A DNA stretch of 64,000 bases from Trichobilharzia szidati (GCA_944472155.2 OX235273.1:82764793-82828792), one strand, 5' to 3'; counted from the first letter of the stretch, positions 19,648 through 32,360 are shown. The notes: a model not told the origin generated them from the sequence alone. Numbers and translations: made by a program.

Positions 19648-22600
19648 TATTAAACTTCAGTCTACAGAATTATTTGAGGAACCTGCCTTTTTAAAATAAG
19701 CAACTAAAATGACCATTTTAATGATCATATACCAAAAAACTAAAAATAGACTTTGGTGAGAACATGGCAAGTTTAGTTTCACGAATTTTGCGATTTTCGA
19801 GGTGAACAATAGCATACGAAGGACATAACTGTTCGTTATTTGGATCTCAAGTTGAAGTTTTCCATCTCAGAAAGTTGACATTTCTGTCTTGCTGATGAAT
19901 ATCTGATTAACTGTACTTGTCTACCGGTTAGTTAATGCTTCTGCATATTTCATCTGTTTCGTATTTCATCCATTCCCATTGATCCACCATGCGAATCACA
20001 AACTGTTCTGAGAATTTATATTTTCACAAGATTTCTACAACATAATCGTCTTGATAGTGTTGCTGGCGTTCTCCAGCGAACGTATTCGCACATAACTTTG
20101 CCTGAAGAAATCAGACAAACTGAGCAAAGACCTCAGACAACAATGATTCAATATTTTAGTTTGCCTGATACCACCCTGCATAACTATTACTTACTATTTA
20201 TGATTAAATGATAATTGGGAAACAAACCTTTAACTACATTTCATGAAGTGATAGGTGATCTCCTGTGAGATTCCATCCCTAAATGTAAATTAGCAAATGA
20301 TATAACCTAGAAAAAACTATTAAATTATAAACTACAACAGTTTTCACCTCAATAGACTGCCACATAAAATGAAACCAAAGTTGTATATAACAAATTTAAC
20401 AGAATCATTGAAAATTCTAAATATGATTATATTCGTGGGATAATATGTTCAGCTGGTGATAGAATGTTCATCGAACAAGCTCCTTGAGAAGCCAAGGTGG
20501 GAACAAGGAGTATGCTGAACCTACTGTTTGATCACCTGAAAGCTTAATAGGACATGAAATATTCGAAAAATCTTCAACTGCGACCTGGCGTACTCATATG
20601 TGGGACCATAATACTGTCTTTCTTAATGATAGAATCATTCAGTAAAGTCTGTATGTAATAAGGGGTCTTATAGCAGAAGCATCACACATGAGACAAAATC
20701 CAATTTATATGAATAGGAACGGGTGAACAGGACAACATTTGAGCTGGTTTTAGGGGTTTATCAGCCGCTAAATTTGTCACTGTTTACAAATAAATTTGTT
20801 TACCTAAGCAATCTAGAGCTGACAAATCTTCACTCTATGTTTCTTCCAAATGCATCCATCAGTTTGTGTTTGTCAAAACAGATGATGACAAAGAAATATC
20901 TGAGCTTATTCCAAGAAACTTGCTGATGAAAGCCACTTAAATATTCAGCACTGCAATTGCTTCTCACTTTAGGAATGCTAGTCCTGAAATAAAACTCACG
21001 CTTTTTAGCATGCACATACGCAGGTGCGTTATTATCACTTCAATTCGTTCAGTTGCTGTACTTAGCCTCACGTCGTAAGCGAGTGTAATTTGTGCTAAAT
21101 GGTTGGGAAGTTTCTATTCACTGAATGAATTTATAATGGCATCTAATGAAAGGCTTTTGATTAAATTTCATAAGTTCCTAATTTGAAATGCATGAATTTC
21201 TAAAGAAGAATTTAATACGGTGCTTTTATGGTGCTTCACCGATGGTATAAAGAGCTTGTCATGAAAAGAATGACCTTGTCACAAAAGGGATTAAGATAGA
21301 GCGATCTGTGAGACGAAAAATAATGGAGACGCATAACAACACAGAGAAATGTTTGGATCGACGCAGTAGATCACTGATAAGTAAGAGGAATATTCAGGTT
21401 CCGTAATGGTGGATTGAAAGAGAGGGAATAAAACAGTCTTTAACTATTATGCCACAAGAGTATGGAAATAATTTGGGTAAAACATAGTACTGTATTGAGT
21501 AGGTTTATTTTGTATAGCACACAGTTATATAGTGTTTGTCAGTTGTCCGAGAAACAGAATCTTGAAGAGAATATAGAGGAAATGGGAGGGGAACTGTAAG
21601 TGGTCTGATAATGGTGGAGGTGGATTAGATGAGCACGACTGCGTGAAAGAAATGTTATTGATTTTGAAAAGTCAAACTAAATATCAGTTTAAATGTCAAA
21701 GCTGAGTAACGAATGAGTGATTGTCTTAGGAAGTTGCATTGGAGAGTAATGATGTCGACAACGATGTATGAATTGATGAATCCAACAGAGATCAACGCTT
21801 CACAACTTTAAGATCTACCCAAATTGTGCGCATCGCAAGATCCTACTCGTTTAGTTTTAGATATGTTTGAGTCAGCATATCACTGAAACTAAAACTGATT
21901 GTTCGAAATTCGTGGAGTTTTGCACGAAAAAATTATGAGATACAGATTTAATGCACTTTGTCTTCTCCTGCAGAATATCTGAGAAGGAATGTAACTAACA
22001 ATACTTTAATATCCACTGATTCATCGTCCTTGCTCACAAATGTTGCGACAGTGGACTACATATGCCAACCAATTAGTCGAAGTCAATAGGACAAGTGATT
22101 ACCCTGTCTGGCAGCAAAGTTGCTCGTTTAATATATAATGTACATTTTGTATTCAACTATATATAATACCGACGACTAGATAGAATCTCTATGGGCTCAC
22201 AATCACATCCGATTCTAGAGGACATTTACCTTATGAAATTGAAAGTGGTCTGTTGAAGCATATTATCGCTATACAGTTGTCTTAATTCATGGGAATATAA
22301 ATAAGAGTGAATTATTCATGAAATTCAATAATATCCACCCTTGTCTCATTTCTACGCAACAACTGCATCAGGAGAACACTCTCTATTTTCCGGAGGCCTT
22401 GACAAGTAGGAAAGAAAATGAGTCACTTGGAAGAAGCATGTATGAGGAAGACACATTCGCAGAACAAAACACGTACTTCCTTAGTTATGTACCTATTAAA
22501 TGCTATAGAAATATTTTGAAATGTCTTGAGAACACAGCAAGAAGCATAAGTAGGAAAGACTATTTGAAACACCATATTGAACATGAATAGTCAACTATGT

Positions 22601-23620
22601 TTGTTTCATAATCTGAAGGTCTAAGGTTCTGCCGGTGTGTAGTCATGGGTGTGCACTGCCGAAGAGTACCAAGATCAGACTAAATAGCTATTCAGTGCTC
22701 TCTGAATTTCATTGATCATTTCATTGGTCTTTACCTAATCAAACAGCTGTACATAGTCCCTTGATAGATGTGATTTGGTGGGACAGTTTCAGAAAATGAA
22801 CATATGAGCAAATTCGATAGAAACATAAAAATGTTGACGAAATGGAAGGAACTATTATATCATAAATATAATATTTCCCATTGTGACATAAGGAACGCAC
22901 TATTAGTCAAGGGGACTCTTCAACAAATTTATTATCACATTGTAAATTTGTTAACCTATGACTTGTAAGAAACTACATTCTGTGAGGAAATTTAAACAAA
23001 AGGTGTGAATACTCATATTAATAATGCTATATGCAATATAATATTTGTGATTATAATCACATTTTGAGATTGATAGGTGTAAGAAGTTATATCACACCTA
23101 AAATAGTTCATAAAATGTGTAGATCTTGAGAAGGGAATTGAAATTAATACGATTATTATGATTAGTAGGCAAACTGAAGCATTTTGTCACATGGTGTGAA
23201 GTTCAATAAGACGGATTTCAACATTGCAAAACGTGTATACATTTAATAAGAACAACTAGAGGAACAAGTGAAATAATATCGAAAAGTGTTCAAAGTCAAA
23301 GCACCGAAAATAATAATCAGAAAGATAAGGGGAATGTTTATAGATCAAATGAATTTGATGGAGAAAATAAGAACTTTAACATCCCCCGCTCTTTGTTATA
23401 CATCAAAGTAGATAAACCATTATCCTCATAATTTTCACATAAAGTCCTATTCATTTTGATTTTTTATTTTACTGCTACTGATATGACCATATTTTCAACC
23501 TTACCGTCCCTTGCATGAAAACAGTTGCAGATTTGAAACCAAGCAGCCTGAGATAGAAGTCACCGAAAAGCATTTGTTAACTCCGATGTTCCTTATTCAG
23601 AATATCAAAACAGAATTTTC
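19648..23620. other. Intergenic region between genes 1 and 2
   Basis: AT-rich sequence of about 4 kb with only short frames (the longest, at 22318-22590, is 90 codons without motifs). A degraded hammerhead-like segment lies near 22.64-22.73 kb. I see no gene. Confidence 0.4.
22640..22735 (+). repeat. Degraded hammerhead-element relic
   Basis: The order of segments (GTGTGCACTGCCGAAGAG, ACCAAGATCAGACTAAATAG, CTATTCAGTGCTCTC) follows that of the hammerhead at 28357-28410. Both core boxes are lost, with CTGATGA now CTGCCGA and GAAAC now TAAAT. No ribozyme activity is expected. The homology is by eye and weak. Confidence 0.3.
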
Positions 23621-23871
23621 AATTAAACAAATTAAACATATTCAGATATATCTCGAATGAACTATGTTTATTGCTATGAAAACTCAGTCACACACATATA
23701 TATTGCATCCCAAATGCAACCATGATTTAAACAAAACATCGACAACAGACTAAATCTAGATGATCTCCAATCAGAAATTCAGTCCTGACGAGCATGTCAA
23801 TATAAGAGTGTGTAGATATAAGCAGAAAGACACTGCCGACGTTTTCTCCTCTTCCTCCAGTATTCATCGCA
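23620..23871 (+). promoter_or_regulatory. Gene 2 promoter block
   Basis: CCAATC at 23767-23772 and CAATATAAG at 23798-23806, 31 nt apart. About 250 nt of this block is homologous to the block upstream of gene 3 (26567-26885), including AAAACTCAGTCACACA and TAGATGATCTCCAATCAGAA. Confidence 0.55.
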
Positions 23872-25488
23872 GTGAGTTTGATCATAATCCTCATCTGTCT
23901 GTATCATGTGAATTCTGAGATAATCAAGATTCCTTTGCATCCCGTGATTGGAATTAAGTCAATTCTAAATCCGCATTGGAAGTTCTTGAGAGGATTACAA
24001 CGAAGCTGGATGAAATTATGGAGTGGAGGAGAAACACCAACGCCAGAACTCCTGTACAACTATGAAAATTTTAGTGAGACAGATTATGTGATAATTAGTC
24101 ATGTTTTTGATTAATTCAAATAAACATACCATATTGTGCACTGATTTAAGCAGATGTTATCTTACGTCCTATACACAGTGATGTTCTTCTAGTACATTAC
24201 ATTCCGCACATTATCTCATAGAGATATTATTTGCGAGAATCAGAGTTCTACTTAAGCTGTTGAAAGTTAATGAATGTGTGTGTAATATTTTGTAAGAAGT
24301 GGTTGTCCTTCCATCTCCCGGGTCAAAGAATAAGTAAACAGTGAAGATCTGTGTGATTACTAAAAATTTATTATTCTTAACGTATTCCATGTGATCGCTG
24401 AGGTGAGGCATGGGAAGCAGTGTTTTAGATCAGAATTAGTTATTGATATATGTATATATATGCGTCGGTGATACACTGGTTAGGACTCTCGCCGACCATG
24501 GTCCGGGGTTCGACCTCCTGCCGACGCACACCTAATATCTATGGCCGGCCTGCAGAATTTGAGCTACCAATATCACATGCTGAAAACTCCATACTTGTAT
24601 CAAAAACACTGTGTGAAGTCAAGCTATAATAAAAATAAATTATAAAAATAAAATAGCCAATGAAAAAAATAAAAATAAAGTTATAGGTGACATTTATAAC
24701 ACTCTATAAGACTATTAGATCAGTAACACTTCAGACACAACTACTGAAGTCCGATTTGCCAACATTTGTTTTGTGTAGTATCTGTTTATTAGCCATGAAT
24801 CATACAGGATAATAGTATATCTCCATTTACTGCACCAGCATATCTTCTGACTTGTAGTAGTTACTCAAAATAAATGACTGTTTCACATAGGAGATGAGGA
24901 GTCAAAATTGAGACAAAGTATTACTTCGTGGATTTGATTCGCTTACTTTACAAACTAAATGAAATACACTGCTCATATGACAATATTGGTTCATCCAATT
25001 CTGCCAATAGTTTTACGTCTAAACAATCATTAGTATTATCCTATCATATCACATGAACAATATAGCTATTATCGACCTCTTATGAAACATCCGATCTCCA
25101 AAGGACGCCATTTGGAAGCCTCAATAAAAACTGAGTGTTCCACCGTCCTTAACAATTTCACTCAGCTGTGTTATACTCAGTATTCTATATATGTACAGCC
25201 AGTGATTATTTAGGGTGATATGCGATTTTCGGTCATGGAGTGATTCAGACCATAGTCTTCAACGTTTTTTGTTTTCCGGTTTTTGAATGAAGCAGATTGT
25301 AAAACATGTGACTTACTTTTCTATTTCAGGATGTCAACTGGCTATCTACAGAATGCCTGGCACCTCTCACAGGTAGTGATAAACTCGCTGATGGATACTG
25401 GGTTCTTGGTGATATATTCATGATGAAGTTTTACACTGTATTCGATTTCGGTGAGAAGGAGATAAGGTTAGCTGATGTTGACGATTGA
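23872..25488 (+). pseudogene. Cathepsin D-like gene 2, remnant of exons 1 and 6
   Basis: Exon 1 (about 23872-24069) still encodes the signal and propeptide ([19 protein letters not shown]), but the initiating ATG of its paralogs is GTG. Its splice donor, GTAAGT in genes 3 and 4, reads TTTAGT. Exon 6 (25330-25488) is intact behind a TTTCAG acceptor and encodes [28 protein letters not shown] and a stop. I found no trace of exons 2 to 5, which carry both catalytic Asp, in the 1.26 kb between. A SINE occupies part of that gap. The poly(A) position reads AATAAT. The broken start and donor, plus the internal loss, argue against any protease product. Confidence 0.85.
24458..24660 (+). mobile_element. 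tRNA-headed SINE, copy B
   Basis: The head at 24461-24530 reads GCGTCGGTGATACACTGGTT (box A-like) and GGGGTTCGACCTCC (box B-like). The body matches the copy at 1644 in order and spacing. The A-rich tail runs from about 24625. It sits between the surviving exons of gene 2. Confidence 0.68.
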
Positions 25489-25782
25489 TAAAGTTTGTTG
25501 TATGAAAAGCAGCCGATCAAGTTTTGAGAAATAATTAATGAATTTCTTATCTGAACAAATGACTTTTTCTCCATGATTTTTGAGAAACCACACAAATGTC
25601 TTAAATATAGTTCTCAATCAAGTCTGTAATATACGACAGCCTAAGCATCACAGGGAGTAGTTTAGTTCCAATGCTTTGAATATTAGAAACTTCATTTGAG
25701 TGAATGCAGTTTTTCTATCGCAATGAACCCCAATTATTGTACTGTGATCAATGAAGTAACTATGCCATTTAGTTGTTTAAGA

Positions 25783-25822
25783 TATTATTATTATTCCCTT
25801 AGGTTCCGAGCGGAACATATAA
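25783..25822 (-). repeat. RTE 3'-end remnant
   Basis: The plus strand reads ATTATTATTATTCCCTTAGG, then TTCCGAGCGGAACATA. Inverted, this is the terminal part of an RTE or its SINE partner (compare 18512-18560 and 8517-8560). Only about 40 nt is recognisable. Confidence 0.5.
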
Positions 25823-26566
25823 TAAGTACTTATTATTCACTCTGCAGTTGACTACGAAGTTGAAATTAATGCTTTGGTTTGGCCTTCGTTAAAGAAATAC
25901 AGGATAGCGTAAAAGTCATCTACAGTATACATGCCATCGGTGGTGAATTCATCATTTAAGCGCTCTGTATATCTGAGTGTATTCTGAGTTTATCTGAGAT
26001 TCGTCTTTTCATTTAAACTTGGAAATAATAGAAACTACACTGAGAATTCATATTTCTTCAGGAAAGTGCTACTAAATAATTGTCTATACAAAGATGCTGC
26101 TGTTTTCAAGCGAATTTGCTCGCTTATGGTTGGAACAGAAAAAGTTAGTTTCAGAATGCGTAGCTCGAGTACTGATTAGAGAAAACATGAACTTTTTCAC
26201 GTGCATTCTCATTACTCCTTGTAACAGCAATGTCTTTTTTAAAATACCACGAACTACTTCTGCATAATTTCATCTATTTATTTGCATTCAAGAAGTAATC
26301 AGATTTCATTGAATGTAATTGAAATTTTATTCCAAGATATCAAATCAGAATTTCGTTCTTGTTAAGTAGGTCATCAAGCACGAGTATATACAAATAAATG
26401 AATTGAAGACATTAAATATGCACGTCCTGTGGATATCTAATCTAATGGCTTTCTTATGTTCATCTCAAAGGTCTGACTTTACTATTGGTTTAGGCTCCTT
26501 TTCAATACACATGAATGATAGTGTATGAGAATATGTATTATTACTGAAATGGACAAAAGTATAGTA
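25823..26566. other. Spacer between genes 2 and 3
   Basis: AT-rich, with no frame or motif of note. Confidence 0.4.
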
Positions 26567-26885
26567 TTAAACAAATTAAACATATATAGACACATCTTGA
26601 TTGAAGCATGTTTATGACGATGAAAACTCAGTCACACATACACATTTATGTTGTATCCAGGATTGAATCAGAATGCAAAGAATACAGAATTAACACTATA
26701 CATGGATTAAGTTCACACGTGTCATGATATCCACACATCACGAAACAACACACCGACAAAAGATTAAATCTAGATGATCTCCAATCAGAAATTCCGTCGT
26801 TGTGAGCATGTCAATATAACAGTGTGTAGATATAAACAGAAAGACACTGCCAGCATTTACGCTTCTCCTTTGAGTATTCATTGCA
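26567..26885 (+). promoter_or_regulatory. Gene 3 promoter block
   Basis: CCAATC at 26781-26786 and CAATATAAC at 26812-26820, with the same 31-nt spacing as genes 1 and 2. The ATG at 26886 follows in the context TTGCAATGAA. Confidence 0.6.
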
Positions 26886-29800
26886 ATGAATCTGATCATA
26901 CTTCTCATCTGTCTGTATCATGTGAATTCTGAGATTATCAAGATTCCTTTGCATCCCGTGACCGGAATTAAGTCAATTCTAAATCCGTCTTGGAAGTTAT
27001 TGAGGGGAATGCAGCGAAGCTGGATGAAATTATGGAGTGGAGAAGAAACACCAAAATCACAACAACTGTATAACTTTCATGATGTAAGTTGATCTTCACT
27101 TATAAATTTATTGAGAAATGAGCAAGAAGCTTTACAAAGATATCCATTTGGAGATTTAATCTACATAAGCTGTACAACACGTTTTGTACAGAAGTTCACA
27201 CGACTACATCTATCATTCAATTCAGCCAAAGAGTATATAGGACACAATAATTTTAAAATTTATAAGGAAGTTAGAAGGTGTGAATACAGATCACAAGAGG
27301 CTTAGAAACAAAATAACACAGGACTAGAAAATAACTCACTAATATGCTAAATGGATTTGGCGAGTTCAGGTGTGAACGAGATGGTTAAAGAAACAAACTG
27401 AAGTAAGAGTATTAATAGTTGAAGAAAACTATTGGGTTCTATGCGTCATAAGTAAATAAATAGTACTATCTCCCTTGGATAGCAAAATAAAAGTATTCTA
27501 TGATAGACTTCGACTCTCCCACAGTGTTTAAATTATGAACACTTATCACACTTCCCTAAGCCGCTAGCACCAATTAAGTGTTCCAAGTCGTATTTCTAGT
27601 AAAATCGAAATTTAAGTGGTTTTTGAATAAATATCATTTCAGAGAAGAACATATCTACCAAATGCAGAAGGAGTTTGTCAAAGCCTTATAAAATTGTGTG
27701 ATATTATCTTTTGATGTACACCACTTCATCACGATATCAGAAACATTCAGGTTTTCAGAATCTTATGTTTATTATATCTTTTCAAGATTGGATACTATGG
27801 AGAAATACAGGTGGGAACGCCACCACAAACGTTTCGTGTAATGTTCGACACAGGATCAACCGACAGCTGGTTTGCCTCAAGAAAATGTTGGTTTCTTGAT
27901 ATTCCGTGTTGGTTCATTCGATTTTACGACAGTTCGAAATCATCCACCTACAAGCCAAATGGTACTGAATTTCATGTTTATTACCTGACTAGCAGTTACT
28001 CTGGATTTTGGAGCATGGATACAATGCAGGTATTGTGCTTTTATAACTTGAAGCGACAACGGTTTTAGCTAAACTCCTTAGTTATTCGTAATCAGGCGTT
28101 TGCTGAAGTAACAAATGTGTTTTCCTTAGTCTTCTCTGCTGACGAATGTGATGGAATCATTGGTATGCAAATAGGAAATGTGTCAATATATGGGAACACT
28201 CCATTCTTCCCGAATCTAATTTCTCAATTCAGGGATATAGATCCAGTAATTTCCTTCTATCTGAGCCGGTGGGTTCTTGTTTATGATGCAACAATAATAC
28301 TATTCAAGTGTTGGTTTGTAGGGATTTGATTGGTTACAGGATTTTCGAATCCCAGTGAGTGCGTGCTGATGAAGGGTCCCAAACTAGGACGAAACAGCTG
28401 TCCAGTACTCCCAGGTTTTCCAATGGTTCTCTAACTAATGTCAGCTCATGATGAAAATCCTGTAACCAAATAATACTATTGCTGTATATTGCTGATATTC
28501 CAGTGGTTTACTAATACGTTTTCCAATGATTTCTGACTCAATATTTACTTATTTGGCATACAGATTCACTGAAACTGAATTAAGTTTAAGTGGCTTTAAA
28601 TATATGCTTAACATTAATCTCCTCCGTAATATTTAAGTGGAATACATCAGAAAGGAAATGGTTTGAGACAATCATAAGATTTCATTATTAAAAACACTTT
28701 CTGCCTACAAATTTTGGACTGAATTTAAAGAAATAAATTATGTGACCGAAGGTACATATAAACTAAAGTACTTGGCCAGTAATTCGTTTACATTGTCCTT
28801 TAGATTGTTATGACAGAAAGAGTCTTCAGCTGAACTTTCATTTACAGCTTCAGTACCCTTGGAATATGAAGTGTTGGAGACAATCATTAAATTCTGTGAT
28901 TTCATTCAAATTCATAAATAACGTTTATTCTGATTGTTATTCACCTATTTGCAGAAACAGGAAGTTGAACACGTTGCTAACCTTTTTAGTAATTCCTCAA
29001 ATTCGTGTCTGATATTTTGTAGGAAAAACGGTCTTGCTGGTGGAGAGATGGTGATTGGTGGTGTCAATCCTGAATATTTTATTGGAGATTTCGAAAACTT
29101 GCCTGTCATCTATAAAGACAGTTGGACTGTTACACTCAAAAGGTAGTCAATTGGTGCTTGCATGATTTCATGGGCAAAGATATTATTCAAATTAATTATT
29201 TCGTTTTATGAATTTCGACAACACAATAAGAAGACGTAGTTTATCTGAAACGTGTAATGTTTCAACGCAACACATTTCCGACATTCTGATCACACACGTA
29301 CTTGTCATACACAGTGTTTATAGAAGGCAAGAAGGCACGAATAATTACAATACAGGTCAGATTGTGTGCAGGTCAAGGTTACTTACAGTAAGTAGGGAGA
29401 CGCAAAGATGTGGGTAAGAAAGAGAAAAAGAGAAAAACAAAGCAAAGAAGGGATTGAAATTATTATGAAGTAAATTTGACCCTTGGTTCTAAATTGGATT
29501 ACCAAGGCAGGTTTAAGGTAATAACAAATAACTTTTGGACACATAACACAGATTTAAATCTTCTTATGGCTAACGCTTCAACGAATTTAAGTACGTGGCC
29601 CAACCAGCCATAAAAACAACCAAGGACCAATTTACTTCATAACATTTTCAATCACTTCTTTGCTTTGTTTTTTCTCTTTATCTCTATCCCACCCACATCT
29701 TTGCGTCTCACTACACACTATTTGTGACCTTGACCTCTACATATTCTGACCTGTATTGTAATTATTCGTGCCTTCTTGCCTTCTATAAAAACTGTATGAC

Positions 29801-32315
29801 AAGTACGTGTGTGATCAGAATGTCGGAAATGTGTTGCGCCAATACATTACACGTTTCAGATAAACTACGTCTTCTTTTTGCGTTGTCGAAAGGACATCAA
29901 TTTTTCACGTGAACATTAAGGTCACAGAAAATGTGGAGTGGTTGTCACAGTTATGTCTTCTAATCAAAGTATATTTAATACACGCAACAATTCCCACTTT
30001 TTCCAGTAATAAAAGTCATACACTCATGTAAAAGTCTATTGGATGAGATATGACTTGATAATTCCAGATGACAAATTAGTGGACAGTTATTCTGCATCCT
30101 TAATTTATTATAGTTGGTTTGAACCTAAAATACTCTCTTCTAGTACAAATAAACCAGTCATTTGACCACCATCACCTCAACACATGAAAACCGATTCCTC
30201 TTCTACCAAACAACATCACATATGCTGACTATCCATTTCTACGTGCGATAAACACACAGATGCTGGCGTGACTACTTACTGGCCAACTTTCACTGAGTTA
30301 TCGAAGAAAGTGTCGTCTATTTGATTTTAATCTGTTGACAACCTGAGTGGTTTATCTGGAAACGAATGCCATTTGAAACGCAGATGGTGTGTAGTCAAGT
30401 TGTCTTAAGCAATCTCAAGTAGAAACTTTCATGGTGTGCGTAATTTCAGCATGGTTTGTATGTGTTCACGAGTATTCCAGTGAAGAAAGTCATTAGAACG
30501 ATTTAGTGAAGGCTGTTATTGGGTGAAGGTGCAAGAAATTCTGATGAGAGCTGAAAGTTAATCAACAGACAGGGATTTGTGTATTCGTGTGGAGATGACT
30601 GAGGTGAACTAAGTATGCCCATTGAGTCTGATTATTAGGATGAGTGGTTTTGTGATTGGATTAATTTATATCACTACACTCTTCACTACATAGACTGGCT
30701 AATATTTCAGCTGTGTTTGTTTTACCATGTTCAGCATGAAGATAAATGGAGTAGAATATTGCAAAGGAACGTGCGTTGCTATTATATCTACTGGCACATC
30801 TTTGATACTGGGATCGAATGAAACGGTGGAAGCGATTAATTCTAGACTTGGGGCCGAGCCGGTCGGAGATGATGAGTATGGATTAAACTGTAATGATATT
30901 AGCCTGCTCCCTCCTATTGAGTTTGTCTTCAAGAAGAGGAGCTATGTACTTGAGGCGAAGAACTATGTGCTTAAGGTAAGTATGAGAATTCGGTTGAACA
31001 TTGTGATTTTCTCGTGATCAGCACCTCGATGGGAATTTCCTCATCAATGCCACTGGTTTGCATTTAAGAAATGGCAACACATTTTAAAATACAGGTGAAT
31101 TTCATCGTTTTTAAAATGGCCTAAGTTAGGAAAGAGATCTCATTTCGTAACCTGACTTCGAGTCTGAACAGTTAATTGAGGTTAATATATATAGTGCTAT
31201 CTGACAACAAATGTGAGACCCATCGACACGACAATGTGCGAAAATTATGAATAATCGAGAGGGTTGATTGCCAATTACTTATGTAATGATTAGTAGTTAC
31301 TTGGAAATGACATATAAGAGCCAGAGATCGGTGCATTGAAAGTGAGTAACAAAAAATATTAAAAAATGTGCAAATACTGCCTAAAGTTCTTTACACAACA
31401 AAATTGTCACTAAAGACACCTTAGTAAAGGAGGCTGGATAAAAACGTGTTTGAATACAAAGTCCCGGTTTTTCCTAGTGGATTCCAGAAGCCTTGGTTAC
31501 ATGAAATGTAGGCGAAATCCAGTCGAACTGCCTGGTCCTATTTCACATATGACTTTGAAGTAACTCTATTCTGAAGCTACATGCCAAGAAGTAACATCGT
31601 GCTCCAGAATTGAGTCGTTATCTGTCCCGTACTAACTTATTCCTTAGACTACCATGCTGGCAAGTGTTCATCGGCCTACTTACACAGTGTCCTGTTAGTA
31701 CAGTCCACATAGTTGACTCCATAGGAGACATTAAGCTGGTGAATTGACACTGAAGTCACCAAAACCTACAACTTGTCTTTGCCGATTTGGTGAGCAAGTG
31801 CAGGTGAGGTGAAATAAATGGCAAAGAAAGTTCTCGAAATGTTGTCAACAGAAGACCTCAGAGAATTTCACTGAATTTATCTCCCTGTCTCTTCTTCACT
31901 TTTGCGGAATACTGTTCCTTAGTTTCATTTCTTCCTCTCTTACATCGTCAAGTGTCATCCACATCCTCGATTATCATTCATTCTACACAGAAATAATCAT
32001 CAATTCTATGCAAAATATTGGTTTCAGCTTCTAAACAGACAAATTTAGCCGGAAAGTTGGTGAATTTACTCATTTCCTATGGTTGTTCTAATTTTCATTT
32101 TCGAGATTTTGAATCAATGAGATTGATAAAATTCTTTTCATTTTCGCTTTTAGGAAGTCAACTGGTTGAAGACAGAGTGTACATCCCCATTCGCTAGTAG
32201 CGATGAAGTCCCCCCTGGAGTTTGGGTTCTTGGCTATGTATTTATGAGGAATTTCTACACTGTATTCGATTTTGGTGAGAAGACGATTTGGTTAGCTGAT
32301 GTTAACGAAGACTGA
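26886..32315 (+). CDS. Cathepsin D-like protease homologue, gene 3; second catalytic Asp replaced by Ser
   Basis: Exons are 26886-27083, 27787-28029, 28069-28268, 29023-29142, 30735-30975 and 32154-32315, identical in length and phase to gene 1, giving 387 aa without a stop. Residues 1-15 are a signal peptide, followed by a cathepsin-type propeptide. The first active site FDTGST (Asp87) and flap Tyr132 are present. The second reads IISTGTS, with Ser272 in place of catalytic Asp (codon TCT at 30787). LGDVF is LGYVF. The six framework cysteines remain. Pepsin-type catalysis needs both Asp, so this is predicted to bind but not cleave peptides. It is either a pseudoenzyme or an early-stage pseudogene with an intact frame. 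Intron 3 holds a hammerhead-ribozyme insertion and intron 4 a foldback element. AATAAA is at 32353. Confidence 0.85.
28305..28468 (+). mobile_element. 164-bp hammerhead-bearing insertion in gene 3 intron 3
   Basis: The segment is flanked by a 12-bp direct repeat AATAATACTATT at 28293-28304 and 28469-28480. Near both ends lie inverted words TGGTTACAGGATTTTC and GAAAATCCTGTAACCA. It contains no coding frame. The layout resembles a non-autonomous relative of Penelope-like elements or of ribozyme-bearing schistosome repeats. Confidence 0.7.
28352..28415 (+). ncRNA. Hammerhead ribozyme motif (type I, minimal stem III)
   Basis: The core boxes are all present: CTGATGA at 28366-28372, GAAA at 28391-28394 and the cleavage triplet GTC at 28400-28402. 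Stem II pairs GTCC with GGAC around CAAACTA-like loop sequence. Stem III is the short self-complementary ACAGCTGT. Stem I pairs GAGTGC (28357-28362) with GTACTC (28405-28410), including one G-U pair, plus TG with CA next to the core. The order stem I, core, stem II, core, stem III, cleavage site, stem I is that of type I ribozymes known from schistosome repeats and Penelope-like elements. Confidence 0.75.
29213..29891. mobile_element. Foldback/MITE-like element in gene 3 intron 4
   Basis: The termini are inverted repeats. The left end reads TTTCGACAACACAATAAGAA and the right end closes with TTTTTGCGTTGTCGAAA. Arms of about 250 nt (29213-29460 and 29625-29891) pair imperfectly along most of their length, for example AAGACGTAGTTTATCTGAAA with its complement. 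The interior of about 160 nt also has inverted segments. No transposase frame is present. The homologous intron 4 of gene 4 lacks this block, which gives an empty-site comparison. Confidence 0.72.
29900..30734 (+). repeat. Intron 4 segment duplicated between genes 3 and 4
   Basis: This 0.8-kb block aligns with 56846-57667 in gene 4 with scattered substitutions and few indels (for example GTGTGGAGTGGTTGTCACAG-like and CTTTCATGGTGT words in the same order). It shows that the gene 3 and gene 4 regions are recent duplicates. Confidence 0.75.
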
Positions 32316-32352
32316 ATCTCACTATAATGAAACCAGTTAATAACTGATCATA

Positions 32353-32358
32353 AATAAA
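32353..32358 (+). other. Gene 3 poly(A) signal
   Basis: AATAAA lies 37 nt after the gene 3 stop. Confidence 0.55.
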
Positions 32359-32360
32359 AA

